The notes beneath the pieces were generated by a model that saw only the letters and a list, made by a program, of their open reading frames with translations, ran no database searches and was not told the origin of the DNA. A stretch of 64,000 nucleotides of DNA from Thalassospira sp. ER-Se-21-Dark (GTDB taxonomy: Bacteria; Pseudomonadota; Alphaproteobacteria; Rhodospirillales; Thalassospiraceae). Position numbers and translations under genes: made by a program. Shown here one piece after another: positions 37,941 through 46,477 of this stretch (the stretch's first letter is position 1; every line of letters begins with the position of its first letter). The stretch lies in the NCBI RefSeq assembly GCF_017922435.1, contig NZ_VDEZ01000002.1:1-64000 (forward strand). The letters are read 5' to 3'.

Positions 37941-38675
37941 ATGTACAAGCTGATTGCTTTTGATGGCGACGATACCCTGTGGCACAACGAGCCACTTTTC
38001 CGCCAAGCCCATGTGCAGCTGCGCGAAATGCTGGGACATTATGTTGATCCCGAACAGGTTGATGATCGTCTCTATCAGGCCGAGTTGGCCAACCTGTCCA
38101 TCTATGGCTATGGCGTGACGGGCTTTACCCTGTCGATGATTGAAACCGCGATCGAATTGTCTGATCGTAAAATCAGTGCCGAAGACATCCACAAACTGGC
38201 CGAAACCGGCAAATCCATGCTGCGCGCGCCCACCCGTATCATTGACGGGGCAGAGGCCGTGCTGAAACAGTATGCCAAGCACCCGAATTACAAGGTTGTC
38301 CTGATCACCAAGGGCGATCTGATCGCCCAGCAGCTCAAGATTGATCGCTCCGGGTTCGAGGACCTGTTTGACGGGATCGAGATTGTCTCGGAAAAGGATC
38401 CGCTGACCTATCGCAACATCTTTGGCCGCTATGGCGTCGATCCCGAAGATGCGATCATGATCGGCAACTCGATGAAATCCGATATTCTGCCGGTCCTTGC
38501 GTGCGGGGCGACCGCGATCCACATTCCCTATGAAATCACCTGGGTCCATGAAATGGTCGATCAGACAGAGATCGACAATGACAAGGTCATCACGGCTGAA
38601 AGCATTGCCGATGTACCCGGGATCATCGAAAAACTCGAACAGCAAATGGCGAGTGGGAGAATGGAAAATGTCTGA
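37941..38675 (+). CDS. HAD-superfamily hydrolase
   Basis: A 244-residue phosphatase-like protein: motif I AFDGDDTLWHNE, motif II LITKGD, motif III Lys in SEKDPLTY and motif IV IGNSMKSDI. The long helical cap (about residues 20-95) and DGDDTLW variant are typical of an uncharacterised HAD group. Its stop overlaps the DUF1244 gene start, so the two are probably co-translated. Confidence 0.88.
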   Translation: MYKLIAFDGDDTLWHNEPLFRQAHVQLREMLGHYVDPEQVDDRLYQAELANLSIYGYGVTGFTLSMIETAIELSDRKISAEDIHKLAETGKSMLRAPTRIIDGAEAVLKQYAKHPNYKVVLITKGDLIAQQLKIDRSGFEDLFDGIEIVSEKDPLTYRNIFGRYGVDPEDAIMIGNSMKSDILPVLACGATAIHIPYEITWVHEMVDQTEIDNDKVITAESIADVPGIIEKLEQQMASGRMENV

Positions 38676-39051
38676 TTGCGCCGGTTCTGAAATGTCCACC
38701 GAGGCGGTTCTCGCCAACGGCCCGGCCGCCGATCTTGATCCGCAAACCAAGCTCGAACTCGAAGCCGCTGCCTTTCGTGGCCTTGTCACGCACCTTCAGG
38801 ACCGCAAGGATGTTCAGAATATCGATCTGATGAACCTTGCCGGGTTCTGCCGCAACTGTCTGGCCAAATGGTATCTGGCAGCTGCCCGCGAACGCGGTGT
38901 TGCGATGGATTATGATGGGGCGCGCGAAGTCGTCTATGGCATGACCTATGACGCCTGGAAGGATAACCATCAGGCGCCGGCATCGGATGAACAGAAGCAG
39001 AAGTTTCAGGACACCGCCCATCTCCATGCCAAGATCCCCGGCGCGAAATAA
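38668..39051 (+). CDS. DUF1244-family protein
   Basis: A 127-residue protein with the DUF1244 core AAFRGLVTHLQDRKDVQNID and GFCRNCLAKWYLAAA; the two cysteines in FCRNC are family hallmarks. Function unknown. ATG 38668 overlaps the HAD gene by 8 nt and follows GGGAGA. It probably forms a unit with the HAD gene and acylphosphatase. Confidence 0.88.
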   Translation: MSDCAGSEMSTEAVLANGPAADLDPQTKLELEAAAFRGLVTHLQDRKDVQNIDLMNLAGFCRNCLAKWYLAAARERGVAMDYDGAREVVYGMTYDAWKDNHQAPASDEQKQKFQDTAHLHAKIPGAK

Positions 39052-39090
39052 GCCGCCGATAAAACCATCGACAAGGGAGGAGGCCCGATC

Positions 39091-39405
39091 ATGACCGATA
39101 CAAGCCCCGACCCGTCAACGGGGGATGGCAACATTGCCGTCCATGCCCGGATCGAAGGCCGGGTGCAGGGCGTGTGGTATCGCGCCTGGACCGTCGAAGA
39201 AGCCTGCAAGCGCGATCTCACCGGCTGGGTGCGCAATCGCAATGATGGCTCGGTGGAGGCGGTGTTTTGCGGTCCGGCCAAGGTGGTGCAATCCATGATC
39301 ACCGCCTGTCACGATGGCCCGACCCATGCGCGCGTTGATCGCATCCACGAAGAACCAGCACTCGAAGACGGGTTTACCACGTTCGAGAAGCGCCCAACCG
39401 CCTGA
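39091..39405 (+). CDS. Acylphosphatase
   Basis: A 104-residue enzyme hydrolysing acyl phosphates. The catalytic loop GRVQGVWYRAW holds Arg31, and GWVRNRNDGSVEAVF holds Asn49. A 12-residue polar extension (TDTSPDPSTGDG) precedes the fold. It follows DUF1244 by 39 nt with GGAGG and is followed by a terminator. Confidence 0.93.
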   Translation: MTDTSPDPSTGDGNIAVHARIEGRVQGVWYRAWTVEEACKRDLTGWVRNRNDGSVEAVFCGPAKVVQSMITACHDGPTHARVDRIHEEPALEDGFTTFEKRPTA

Positions 39406-39449
39406 AACAGTGTGCGTCAAGGCGTTGGCGGCTTTGTTAAACCGATTGC

Positions 39450-39493
39450 AAAAGCCTTTTTCCAGTTGATTCTGGAAAAAGGCTTTTTCTTTA
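39450..39493. terminator. Terminator after acylphosphatase
   Basis: A perfect 16-bp stem (AAAAGCCTTTTTCCAG with CTGGAAAAAGGCTTTT) with a 6-nt loop and T-rich tail. Confidence 0.92.
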
Positions 39494-39574
39494 TCGCACT
39501 GCGGTGGCATGGTTATGAAATCCTGACTGCATGGTCAGACGCAGTGCGTCGGGAAATCAACAGGGAGACTACAC

Positions 39575-40426
39575 ATGACCTTTATCGCAAAATCATTTGG
39601 CGTTGCTGCCATTGTTGCGACCAGTGCGCTTTGCGCATTCGGCGCACAGGCAGAGCCGGAACAGAATGACGGCCTGAACGGCACGCTGTGGCTGCAGACC
39701 TCGGTCGAATACAAAACGACCGCCATGTCGGTCTATGCCGGTGCGACCCGTTTGCTGGATGCCGCCATTGGCGATCACAGCTGGACCGCAGCGCTCGAGC
39801 AGGACGGCAACTATATGACCAAGCCGCCGGCAGTCATTCTGGACGTTGATGAAACCGTTCTGGATAACTCCGCCTATCAGGCTTGGGTTGTCACCGACAA
39901 AACCCATTACAGCTCCAAAACCTGGGCGGCCTTTGTGCACGACATGATTTCCACCCCGACCCCGGGCGCGCTGGAATTCACCAAGGCGGCTGCCGCCCGC
40001 GGTGTGGAAGTCTTCTATGTCTCGAACCGCAAGGCCCCGGAAGAAGAACCCACCATCGAAAACCTCAAGAAATATGGCTTCCCCTATGCCGATGAAAAGC
40101 ATGTCATGCTGCGTGGCGAGGTCGAAGAATGGGGCTCCAACAAAACCCCGCGCCGTGCTGCTGTTGCTGAGGATTATCGTGTGATCATGCAGTTTGGCGA
40201 CAATTTCGGTGACTTCACTGACGAGATTGATGGCTCCATCACTGAGCGTCTCGAAGTCATGGAAAAATACGGCAATTACTGGGGCGAACGCTGGTTCATG
40301 CTCCCGAACCCGAGCTACGGCTCATGGGAAGAAGCAGCCTTCGGTGGCGATTGGGGCAAGTCTGGCGACGAACGCCGCCAGGACAAACTCAATGCCATGA
40401 CCCCGTGGGCGGGGCCGGCTGAATAA
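39575..40426 (+). CDS. Periplasmic HAD acid phosphatase / 5'-nucleotidase, e(P4) family
   Basis: A 283-residue secreted phosphatase. The signal peptide ends near FGAQA (about residue 26); it has no lipobox, unlike the lipoprotein e(P4). The nucleophile motif is ILDVDETVLDN with Asp90 and Asp92, followed by VSNRKAPEE and the C-terminal FGDNFGDF acidic motif. It probably releases phosphate from nucleotides in the periplasm. It is flanked by terminators on both sides. Confidence 0.88.
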   Translation: MTFIAKSFGVAAIVATSALCAFGAQAEPEQNDGLNGTLWLQTSVEYKTTAMSVYAGATRLLDAAIGDHSWTAALEQDGNYMTKPPAVILDVDETVLDNSAYQAWVVTDKTHYSSKTWAAFVHDMISTPTPGALEFTKAAAARGVEVFYVSNRKAPEEEPTIENLKKYGFPYADEKHVMLRGEVEEWGSNKTPRRAAVAEDYRVIMQFGDNFGDFTDEIDGSITERLEVMEKYGNYWGERWFMLPNPSYGSWEEAAFGGDWGKSGDERRQDKLNAMTPWAGPAE

Positions 40427-40448
40427 GCTGTGGCTTAGGACCACATTC

Positions 40449-40477
40449 AAGGGCGTCCCGATGGGGCGCCCTTTTTT
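40449..40477 (+). terminator. Terminator after the acid phosphatase
   Basis: AAGGGCGtCCC / GGGgCGCCCTT stem with TTTTTT, 23 nt past the stop. Confidence 0.88.
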
Positions 40478-40583
40478 ATATCTAACCTTCTGCGCAACCT
40501 CCGGGGTTCATCTTTGCAGCGCAATGGTGTTAGGGTCCCCAAAAGAGGCATTAACTGCTTTGCGCGCCACCAAGCAGGATATT

Positions 40584-41495
40584 ATGAACACGACTGTCGC
40601 CCCCAAACACCGTGATCGTGTCCTACTGGCTGTCGGGACGATCATTTTTACCGTTTTCGCCCTGTCACTGGGCGATGCGTTGATCAAACAATCGAGCGGC
40701 CAGTTCGTCATCTGGCAGATATTCGTCATCAGATCCGCAATCGCCATTCCCTTTCTGGTGGGCTATCTGGCAATTCGTGTCCCGTCGGCCTTGCGCCTTG
40801 GTCACGCTTTTGGCTGGACCACGTTGCGCAGCCTTTTGCTGGTCGTGATGTGGATTTGCTATTATCTGTCCCTGCCGCATCTGACCCTGTCGGTGGCGGC
40901 GGCAACCTATTACACCTTGCCGATTTTCATCACGCTGTTTAGCGCCATCACGACCCGAACCAAAATCAGCAAAACAGGCTGGTTTGCCGTCGTCATCGGC
41001 TTTGCGGGGGTGCTGTTTATTCTGCGTCCGGATGCCGGAAACTTTAATGGTTATGCATTGCTGCCGCTGTTTGCGGCCATGCTGTATGCGGTGGCGATGA
41101 TCTTGACCCGCACCAAATGCCGGGACGAACATCCGATCAAGCTCTCGCTTGCGCTGAACATCGCCTTTGTTGCGGTCGGGGCGATTGCTGCGCTGGTGAT
41201 CAGCCTGCTGTCTGGTGATATGCGCGATGGCTTCCTTCTTGCCCCCTGGAGCACCATGACCCTAACCGGCTTGGGCACGATGGCGATTCTGGCGGCATCC
41301 ATCCTGATCGGCAGCATCGGGGCAGCCATTGCCTATCAAAACGGCCCGCCCGCCATGATCGGTACGTTTGATTTTGCCTATGTCGGGTTTTCGTTTGTCT
41401 GGGGTGTGGTCTTCTTTGCCGAAACCCCCGATGCCCTGTCTCTGATCGGCATTGTCCTGATTGTCGGGGCAGGGGTGATGGCGCTTCGCCAGTAA
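40584..41495 (+). CDS. EamA/DMT-superfamily transporter
   Basis: A 303-residue inner-membrane protein with ten hydrophobic helices in two EamA repeats. ATG 40584 (MNTTVAPKHRDRV) follows GCAGGA; the frame is open upstream through the terminator but that part is not protein-like. The first helix FTVFALSLGDALIKQ and TYYTLPIFITLFSAI are typical. The substrate, a metabolite for export, is unknown. Confidence 0.88.
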   Translation: MNTTVAPKHRDRVLLAVGTIIFTVFALSLGDALIKQSSGQFVIWQIFVIRSAIAIPFLVGYLAIRVPSALRLGHAFGWTTLRSLLLVVMWICYYLSLPHLTLSVAAATYYTLPIFITLFSAITTRTKISKTGWFAVVIGFAGVLFILRPDAGNFNGYALLPLFAAMLYAVAMILTRTKCRDEHPIKLSLALNIAFVAVGAIAALVISLLSGDMRDGFLLAPWSTMTLTGLGTMAILAASILIGSIGAAIAYQNGPPAMIGTFDFAYVGFSFVWGVVFFAETPDALSLIGIVLIVGAGVMALRQ

Positions 41496-41510
41496 CCGGG
41501 ATATCGCCAG

Positions 41511-42260
41511 TTACTTCAAAACCCAGGAAAAGGCACGCTCAAGCTCCGCCACCGCATTGGTGTCGTAACACCGCCCATGCGCCAGAACGACATAGTCCGG
41601 GTTCCAGTCAATCATGGTCAGGACGGCCTTGCGCACGCTGTCCTTATACCCGGCAAAGGTCAGGCGCATGTCGCGTGGCGTGCTGCCATGCGGGTCCATG
41701 GTGCCAAACAGCCTGACCATAAACCGCCAGATCGGGCTTTTGATTTTAGGGGCTTCGAAGTTTTCGATCAGGTCGGTCAGGATCAGGGTTTTGGATGCGT
41801 CATGGAAAAACACCGCCTCGTTCAAATAACTGCCCCGCACCAGAACCTGTTCGATCTCATCGGCCCACTCAGACTCCGGCGTATCGGCAAGTTCCGCATC
41901 AAAATTGACCGTAATCCCGACCGACTGGGCGCGTTTGATCACACCGGGCGCACAGAACGCCTTTGCATCCGGATAGGCCTTTTGCCAATCGGGCACACCG
42001 GCATAATGGATGGTATTGGGTGCAATCAGATAGGCAACTTCGCCCAGCGCATCGACCTCGGCCTTAAGCGTTTCATTGAGCCGGATCGGCGAGTGGACAA
42101 ACAGTTTGCCGCTTTGGAGGCGGATGATTGTCATCCGGGTCGGGAAGGGCAGCTTAAGCCCGGCATACTGAAACCCGATCACCGGACCATCAAAGATCCA
42201 GACATTCTCGGCAATCGGTTTGGCGTGATCAAGCGGGGCATAGGTCTCGACAGAGAACAT
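41511..42260 (-). CDS. DUF4336 protein, metallo-beta-lactamase-like
   Basis: A 249-residue protein resembling DUF4336: ENVWIFDGPV, TRMTIIRLQSGKLFVHSPIR, YLIAPNTIHYAGVPDWQ, and a C-terminal VVLAHGRCYD. The usual MBL HxHxDH motif is not obvious, so metal binding is uncertain. ATG 42260 has GGAAGA upstream; ATG 42275 is possible. It ends 15 nt from the convergent DMT gene and may be co-transcribed with the FAD oxidase upstream. Confidence 0.75.
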   Translation of the reverse strand: MFSVETYAPLDHAKPIAENVWIFDGPVIGFQYAGLKLPFPTRMTIIRLQSGKLFVHSPIRLNETLKAEVDALGEVAYLIAPNTIHYAGVPDWQKAYPDAKAFCAPGVIKRAQSVGITVNFDAELADTPESEWADEIEQVLVRGSYLNEAVFFHDASKTLILTDLIENFEAPKIKSPIWRFMVRLFGTMDPHGSTPRDMRLTFAGYKDSVRKAVLTMIDWNPDYVVLAHGRCYDTNAVAELERAFSWVLK

Positions 42261-42322
42261 GGGGCGATCTTCCATCTTTTAGGCGGGGGACGCAGGTACG
42301 GGCGGGGTGGCAACAGCGGCGA

Positions 42323-43735
42323 TTATACAACCTTGCCCGGATTAAGCCTGCCATCTGGATCAATTGCCGCCTTGATCGCGTGCAGCAATTTCAGTTTTTC
42401 CACACTGGCATAATGCGCAAGTTCGTCGCGCTTAAGCTGTCCGATGCCGTGTTCGGCACTGATCGATCCGCCAAGCTCGGTGACAATGTCGTGAATGACG
42501 CTGTTCAGGCTTTCCCACTGCGCAAGATAGGCTTGCTTGTCCATGGTGGCGGGCTGGGTGAAGTTGAAATGGATATTGCCATCACCAACATGGCCAAACG
42601 GGCAGGGGCGAATGCCGGGTATCAGCGCATCCGCACTCGCCATGCCGCGTTTCAAAAGCTCGGCAACCTTTGAAACCGGTACGGATACATCATGCTTGAT
42701 CGATCCGCCTTCATAGCCTTGCGCCTCGGGGATGCCTTCGCGGATCGCCCACAGGTTTTTACGCTGGGCCTCGGACTGGGCAAGGGTCGCATCCGTCGCA
42801 AGCCCGATCTCAACCGCCTGCGCCAACAGATCGACCAGAAGTGTTTCCAGATCATCCTTCGGGCGCGACGATGTCAGCTCGATCAAGACATGCCAGTTCG
42901 TCTTGGTCGCAAGCGGACGCGTCAGGCCCTTAAGATAGGTCACCGACAGATCATGGGCAAAACTGCTGATCAGCTCGAAGGCGGCTATCGCATCACCGGT
43001 ATGGCGACGTGCAAGGGCCAAAAGATCAATCGCGCATTCCGGCGACGGCACGGCAATCCAGGCGGTGGCAACGTGTTTTGGCCGGGCAAAAAGTTTTAGC
43101 GTCGCCTTGGTGATAATGCCAAGCGTGCCTTCCGCCCCGATAAACAAATCGCGCAGGTCATAGCCGGTATTGTCCTTGCGAAGCTTTGAGAGCCCGTTCC
43201 ACACTGTGCCATCGGGCAACACGACCTCAAGCCCAAGGCAAAGATCGCGCGCATTGCCATAGCGAATAACGTTCAATCCCCCGGCATTGGTCGCAAGGTT
43301 GCCACCAATCTGGCATGTGCCCTCGGCGCCGAGTGACAGCGGGAAAAGCAGATCCTGCTTCTCGGCGGCTTCCTGAATGCTTTGCAGGATCGCACCGGCT
43401 TCCACGGTGGCGGTAAAGTCCCGCGCATCAATCTCGATCACGCTGTTCATGCGCTTGAGGTTGATCAGAACCTGTTTGCTATCGGCAACCGCCCCGCCAC
43501 AGCGCCCGGTATTGCCGCCCTGTGGCACAACCGCGATGTCATGCGCGGCACAGATCGCAACCGCCTTGGCGACTTCCTCGGTGCTGGCGGGAAACAGGAT
43601 GATCTCGGCATGGCCTTCAAACTTGCCGCGCGCCTCGGCGTTGTGGGCGGCCAGAACGTCGCTTTCCATGCTGAAACCTTTGGGGCCCAGCAGGTCCTTT
43701 AATTCGGTAATCGCGGTTTCTGGCAGGAACGACAT
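42323..43735 (-). CDS. FAD-linked 2-hydroxyacid oxidase/dehydrogenase
   Basis: A 470-residue flavoenzyme of the GlcD/D2HGDH/DLD group. The FAD-binding domain shows VVPQGGNTGRCGGAV and LGAEGTCQIGGNLATNAGG; the C-terminal domain shows GHVGDGNIHFNF and AEHGIGQLKRDEL. It would oxidise a D-2-hydroxyacid (lactate, glycolate or 2-hydroxyglutarate); the substrate cannot be set by eye. It starts 12 nt after the Sua5 gene, so the two are likely co-transcribed. Confidence 0.9.
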   Translation of the reverse strand: MSFLPETAITELKDLLGPKGFSMESDVLAAHNAEARGKFEGHAEIILFPASTEEVAKAVAICAAHDIAVVPQGGNTGRCGGAVADSKQVLINLKRMNSVIEIDARDFTATVEAGAILQSIQEAAEKQDLLFPLSLGAEGTCQIGGNLATNAGGLNVIRYGNARDLCLGLEVVLPDGTVWNGLSKLRKDNTGYDLRDLFIGAEGTLGIITKATLKLFARPKHVATAWIAVPSPECAIDLLALARRHTGDAIAAFELISSFAHDLSVTYLKGLTRPLATKTNWHVLIELTSSRPKDDLETLLVDLLAQAVEIGLATDATLAQSEAQRKNLWAIREGIPEAQGYEGGSIKHDVSVPVSKVAELLKRGMASADALIPGIRPCPFGHVGDGNIHFNFTQPATMDKQAYLAQWESLNSVIHDIVTELGGSISAEHGIGQLKRDELAHYASVEKLKLLHAIKAAIDPDGRLNPGKVV

Positions 43736-43747
43736 GGCGCTGTTCCC

Positions 43748-44743
43748 TTACTTGGCATCATGCGGCGCGCGCGGGGCGCTCGCGCGTTTCAGGCGGTCAT
43801 TGATCGCAATGCCTAGTCCCTTATCGGGGATTGGTGCAATCGCAATCCCGGCAAAGTGGCTCTGATCGGCTTCATGCAGCTTGGCAAACAGATTGGCGGC
43901 GGCCTCGATATCATTCCCCGATTTCGAGAGCCAAAGCACCGCATCAAACCCCTTGGTATTGCAATCGCCAAAGCCGAGCAGGACCTCATGGCCATATTTC
44001 GCCGGATCGGCGGTGGTGGCCTCAAGCCGCACGGGAAGGCCCGGCGCATAATGGCTGGTCATCATGCCGGGGCTTTTGGGCGCGGTATCATCGCTTTCCG
44101 CCATGACAACATCCGTACCCAGCAGTTCTGATACCTGATCGGCTGTCACGCCACCGGGGCGCAGCATCACCACCCGATCCGTGGTCAGGTCAATCACCGT
44201 ACTTTCAAGCCCGACACCACACGGCCCACCATCGAGGATCATGCCAATCGCATTACCCAGCGATTGCGCAACGTGGGCGGCCGTGGTCGGGCTGATCTTG
44301 CCTGATCGGTTGGCGGACGGGGCGGCGACCGGGCGGCCCACCGCGCGCAACAATTCACGCGCCATCGGATGGGCCGGAACCCGCACGGCAATGCTGGGAA
44401 GGCCTGCTGTGACCAGATCACAAACATCACTATCGGCTTGGCGCGGCAACACAAGTGTCAGGGCACCCGGCCAAAATGCCGCGGCCAGCTTATCGGCCCG
44501 CGCATCAAACACCGCATGCTTGGCCGCCGCATCGCGGTCGGGAAAATGGCTGATCAGCGGATTGAAGCTCGGCCGTTTCTTGGCGGCATAAATCCCCGCC
44601 ACCGCATCGGCATTGGTTGCATCCGCCCCAAGCCCGTAGACCGTCTCGGTCGGAAAGGCCACCAGCTCACCGGCGCGCAGCTTCGCTGCTGCCTGACTAA
44701 GGGCACCTTCGGAATAGGGTCGAATGGTAAGGGCTGGCGACAT
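43748..44743 (-). CDS. L-threonylcarbamoyladenylate synthase (Sua5)
   Basis: A 331-residue enzyme that makes threonylcarbamoyl-AMP for t6A37 tRNA modification. The YrdC domain (1 to about 200) has FPTETVYGLGADA, KKRPSFNPL, PGALTLVL and PSANRSGKISPT; the extra C-terminal Sua5 domain after the SPGMMTSHYAP linker makes it the long Sua5 form rather than TsaC. It heads a minus-strand unit with the FAD oxidase. Confidence 0.94.
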   Translation of the reverse strand: MSPALTIRPYSEGALSQAAAKLRAGELVAFPTETVYGLGADATNADAVAGIYAAKKRPSFNPLISHFPDRDAAAKHAVFDARADKLAAAFWPGALTLVLPRQADSDVCDLVTAGLPSIAVRVPAHPMARELLRAVGRPVAAPSANRSGKISPTTAAHVAQSLGNAIGMILDGGPCGVGLESTVIDLTTDRVVMLRPGGVTADQVSELLGTDVVMAESDDTAPKSPGMMTSHYAPGLPVRLEATTADPAKYGHEVLLGFGDCNTKGFDAVLWLSKSGNDIEAAANLFAKLHEADQSHFAGIAIAPIPDKGLGIAINDRLKRASAPRAPHDAK

Positions 44744-45170
44744 GCAATAATCTCTGAAAACACAAGCTACTCAAATACCTAACTATGATGCAGTGCCATG
44801 ACAAGGAAGATCGCGTGCAAAGCCGGCAATCGAATGTGAAAAATCAACGATGATCTGGTGAGAAATACGCCCCAAACAGCGCAGAGCCGCCATAAAAATG
44901 GCGGCTCCAATTTACGCTCTAGCCCGGTTTCGCCCCGCGGTGGTGAAATCGGACCGCGTCGCCGTGATTCCGGCGGCTATTTACGTCACCTACACTCTGT
45001 GTGGCGATAAGGAATGGATAGCGCAAAACGTCCTGAAAGTCAAGAAAACTGCGGGGTGGAGCAGTTTCAAGCTTTCCCGAAAAATACCGATCTGATCACT
45101 GTTGCAACGCGGGATCGGCAAGCTGCTGATGCGGCTTTGTAATTCGCTTTTGATCCCGCTGTGCGAAGGA
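44744..45170. other. 427-bp intergenic region with a perfect hairpin
   Basis: It lies between the Sua5 start and the cysQ stop (both minus-strand). It contains a perfect 10-bp hairpin, GAGCCGCCAT at 44884-44893 with ATGGCGGCTC at 44898-44907 (4-nt loop), and a looser inverted repeat GCGGGATC at 45109-45116 with GATCCCGC at 45152-45159. A 65-codon plus-strand frame at 44898-45095 starts within the hairpin and is not convincing. Confidence 0.4.
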
Positions 45171-45986
45171 TCAGTTCTCGTACTTGACCGGAACGGACGG
45201 GCTGCGCGCGATGAAGAACGGGTTGCGGAAATCGGCCTTGCCATAAACGAATCCCGATCCGTCCATATTTTCAACCACACCGCCGGCAGCAAGCAGAACC
45301 GCATGACCGGCCCCGATATCCCATTCCATGGTTGGACCGAGGCGGGGATAAAGATCGGCTTCACCGGCCGCAACCAGACAAAGCTTCAATGAACTTCCCG
45401 CCGGGCGCAGTTCCTTGACCGCAAGGTCACCCAGAAACGCCTTCATCGCCTCGGGATCGCCGTGTGATCGCGATCCGACAACGACAACGCCGTCTTGGGG
45501 CATCTCGCGCACCGAAATCGCGGTGGTTTTGGGGGCAACGTCGCCTTCGATCAGTTTCGCGCCATCCGGGCCACCGTAATAAAGCTTGTCGATTGCCGGG
45601 GCATAAACCACGCCCAGAACCGGCTTTCCTTTGGCAATCAGGGCCACATTGACGGTGAACTCGCCATTGCGTTTGATGAATTCCTTGGTGCCATCAAGCG
45701 GATCAACCAGCCAGAAGAAATCGGTCTGCGCGTTCACATCGGGCACATCGCCCTTGGCGGCACTTTCCTCGGACACGATTTTGATATCGGGGGTGAGTGC
45801 GCGAAGCCCGGGCAGGATCACGGCCTCTGCCGCTTCATCGGCCTCGGTCACGGGGCTGGCGTCATCCTTGGAACGGACTTCGAAATCGGTCTGATAGATT
45901 TCCATCATCGCAGCGCCTGCCTTGCGGGCAATTTCAATCAGTCCGTTTTCAAGGGCATCGGCATTGGCGGGCAGGGCAACGGTCAT
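45171..45986 (-). CDS. cysQ: 3'(2'),5'-bisphosphate nucleotidase CysQ
   Basis: A 271-residue member of the inositol monophosphatase superfamily, which dephosphorylates PAP/PAPS in sulfate assimilation. The metal motif WLVDPLDGTKEFIKRNGEF is diagnostic of CysQ, with SEESA upstream and WDIGAGHAVL near the C-terminus. It is soluble or peripherally membrane-bound. It is monocistronic. Confidence 0.93.
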   Translation of the reverse strand: MTVALPANADALENGLIEIARKAGAAMMEIYQTDFEVRSKDDASPVTEADEAAEAVILPGLRALTPDIKIVSEESAAKGDVPDVNAQTDFFWLVDPLDGTKEFIKRNGEFTVNVALIAKGKPVLGVVYAPAIDKLYYGGPDGAKLIEGDVAPKTTAISVREMPQDGVVVVGSRSHGDPEAMKAFLGDLAVKELRPAGSSLKLCLVAAGEADLYPRLGPTMEWDIGAGHAVLLAAGGVVENMDGSGFVYGKADFRNPFFIARSPSVPVKYEN

Positions 45987-46081
45987 GGCAATCTCGTTTC
46001 AAGGGATAAAATCAACTATCCCACGGGAATAAGGAGTTTTGCCCGCAACGTCCAGTCCGGCCTTAAAACGCTTACGTGTTT

Positions 46082-46465
46082 TCAGCTTTGCGTGCCAAAC
46101 CGTTCGTCCATGACGTCCTTGAGTGCGGCCATGATATCATCGCTTAGCTGATCAAGGGTGACGACGATGGCGGGTTTGGCCGGGGTCGGGCAGATGCCGG
46201 CCATGACCTCTTCGGCGCGCCATTGCATCATCACGCTTTCGGTCAGTTCAACCAGCGTGATCGCACTTGGCACATGGTCGCTCTGGATGCTGGCGGCAAA
46301 GCTTTGTGCCTCTTCGCGGGTGGCAAAGATCGGGCAGTATTTCTCGCCGGTCGCGGTTGTTTGCAGCAACCAGCCATTATGATAAAGCGCCCAGACGCCT
46401 TCCCATTCGGCGACTTCGTGAATGAAGTCGGCGTAGCGCGTGTCAATCTGTGTGCTGCTTGCCAT
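46082..46465 (-). CDS. DUF2750-like protein
   Basis: A 127-residue soluble protein with RYADFIHEVAEWEGVWALY, GWLLQTTATGEKYCPIFATR and a trailing helical part. This pattern fits the DUF2750 family of unknown function. It lies 12 nt after the fused Memo-AMMECR1 gene on the same strand and may be its operon partner. Confidence 0.7.
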   Translation of the reverse strand: MASSTQIDTRYADFIHEVAEWEGVWALYHNGWLLQTTATGEKYCPIFATREEAQSFAASIQSDHVPSAITLVELTESVMMQWRAEEVMAGICPTPAKPAIVVTLDQLSDDIMAALKDVMDERFGTQS

Positions 46466-46477
46466 AATCTCTTAACC

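Noticed and set aside
40525-40560. A third TAGGGTC end, at 40531, resembling the MITE termini
   Set aside because: Only seven bases match and no inverted partner is found within several hundred bases.
44898-45095. 65-codon plus-strand open frame in the gap before cysQ
   Set aside because: It starts inside a hairpin, has no Shine-Dalgarno and no recognisable protein character.
45109-45159. Inverted repeat GCGGGATC/GATCCCGC as a cysQ terminator or MITE remnant
   Set aside because: The 35-base loop, lack of a T-run and lack of TA-bounded ends do not support either reading.
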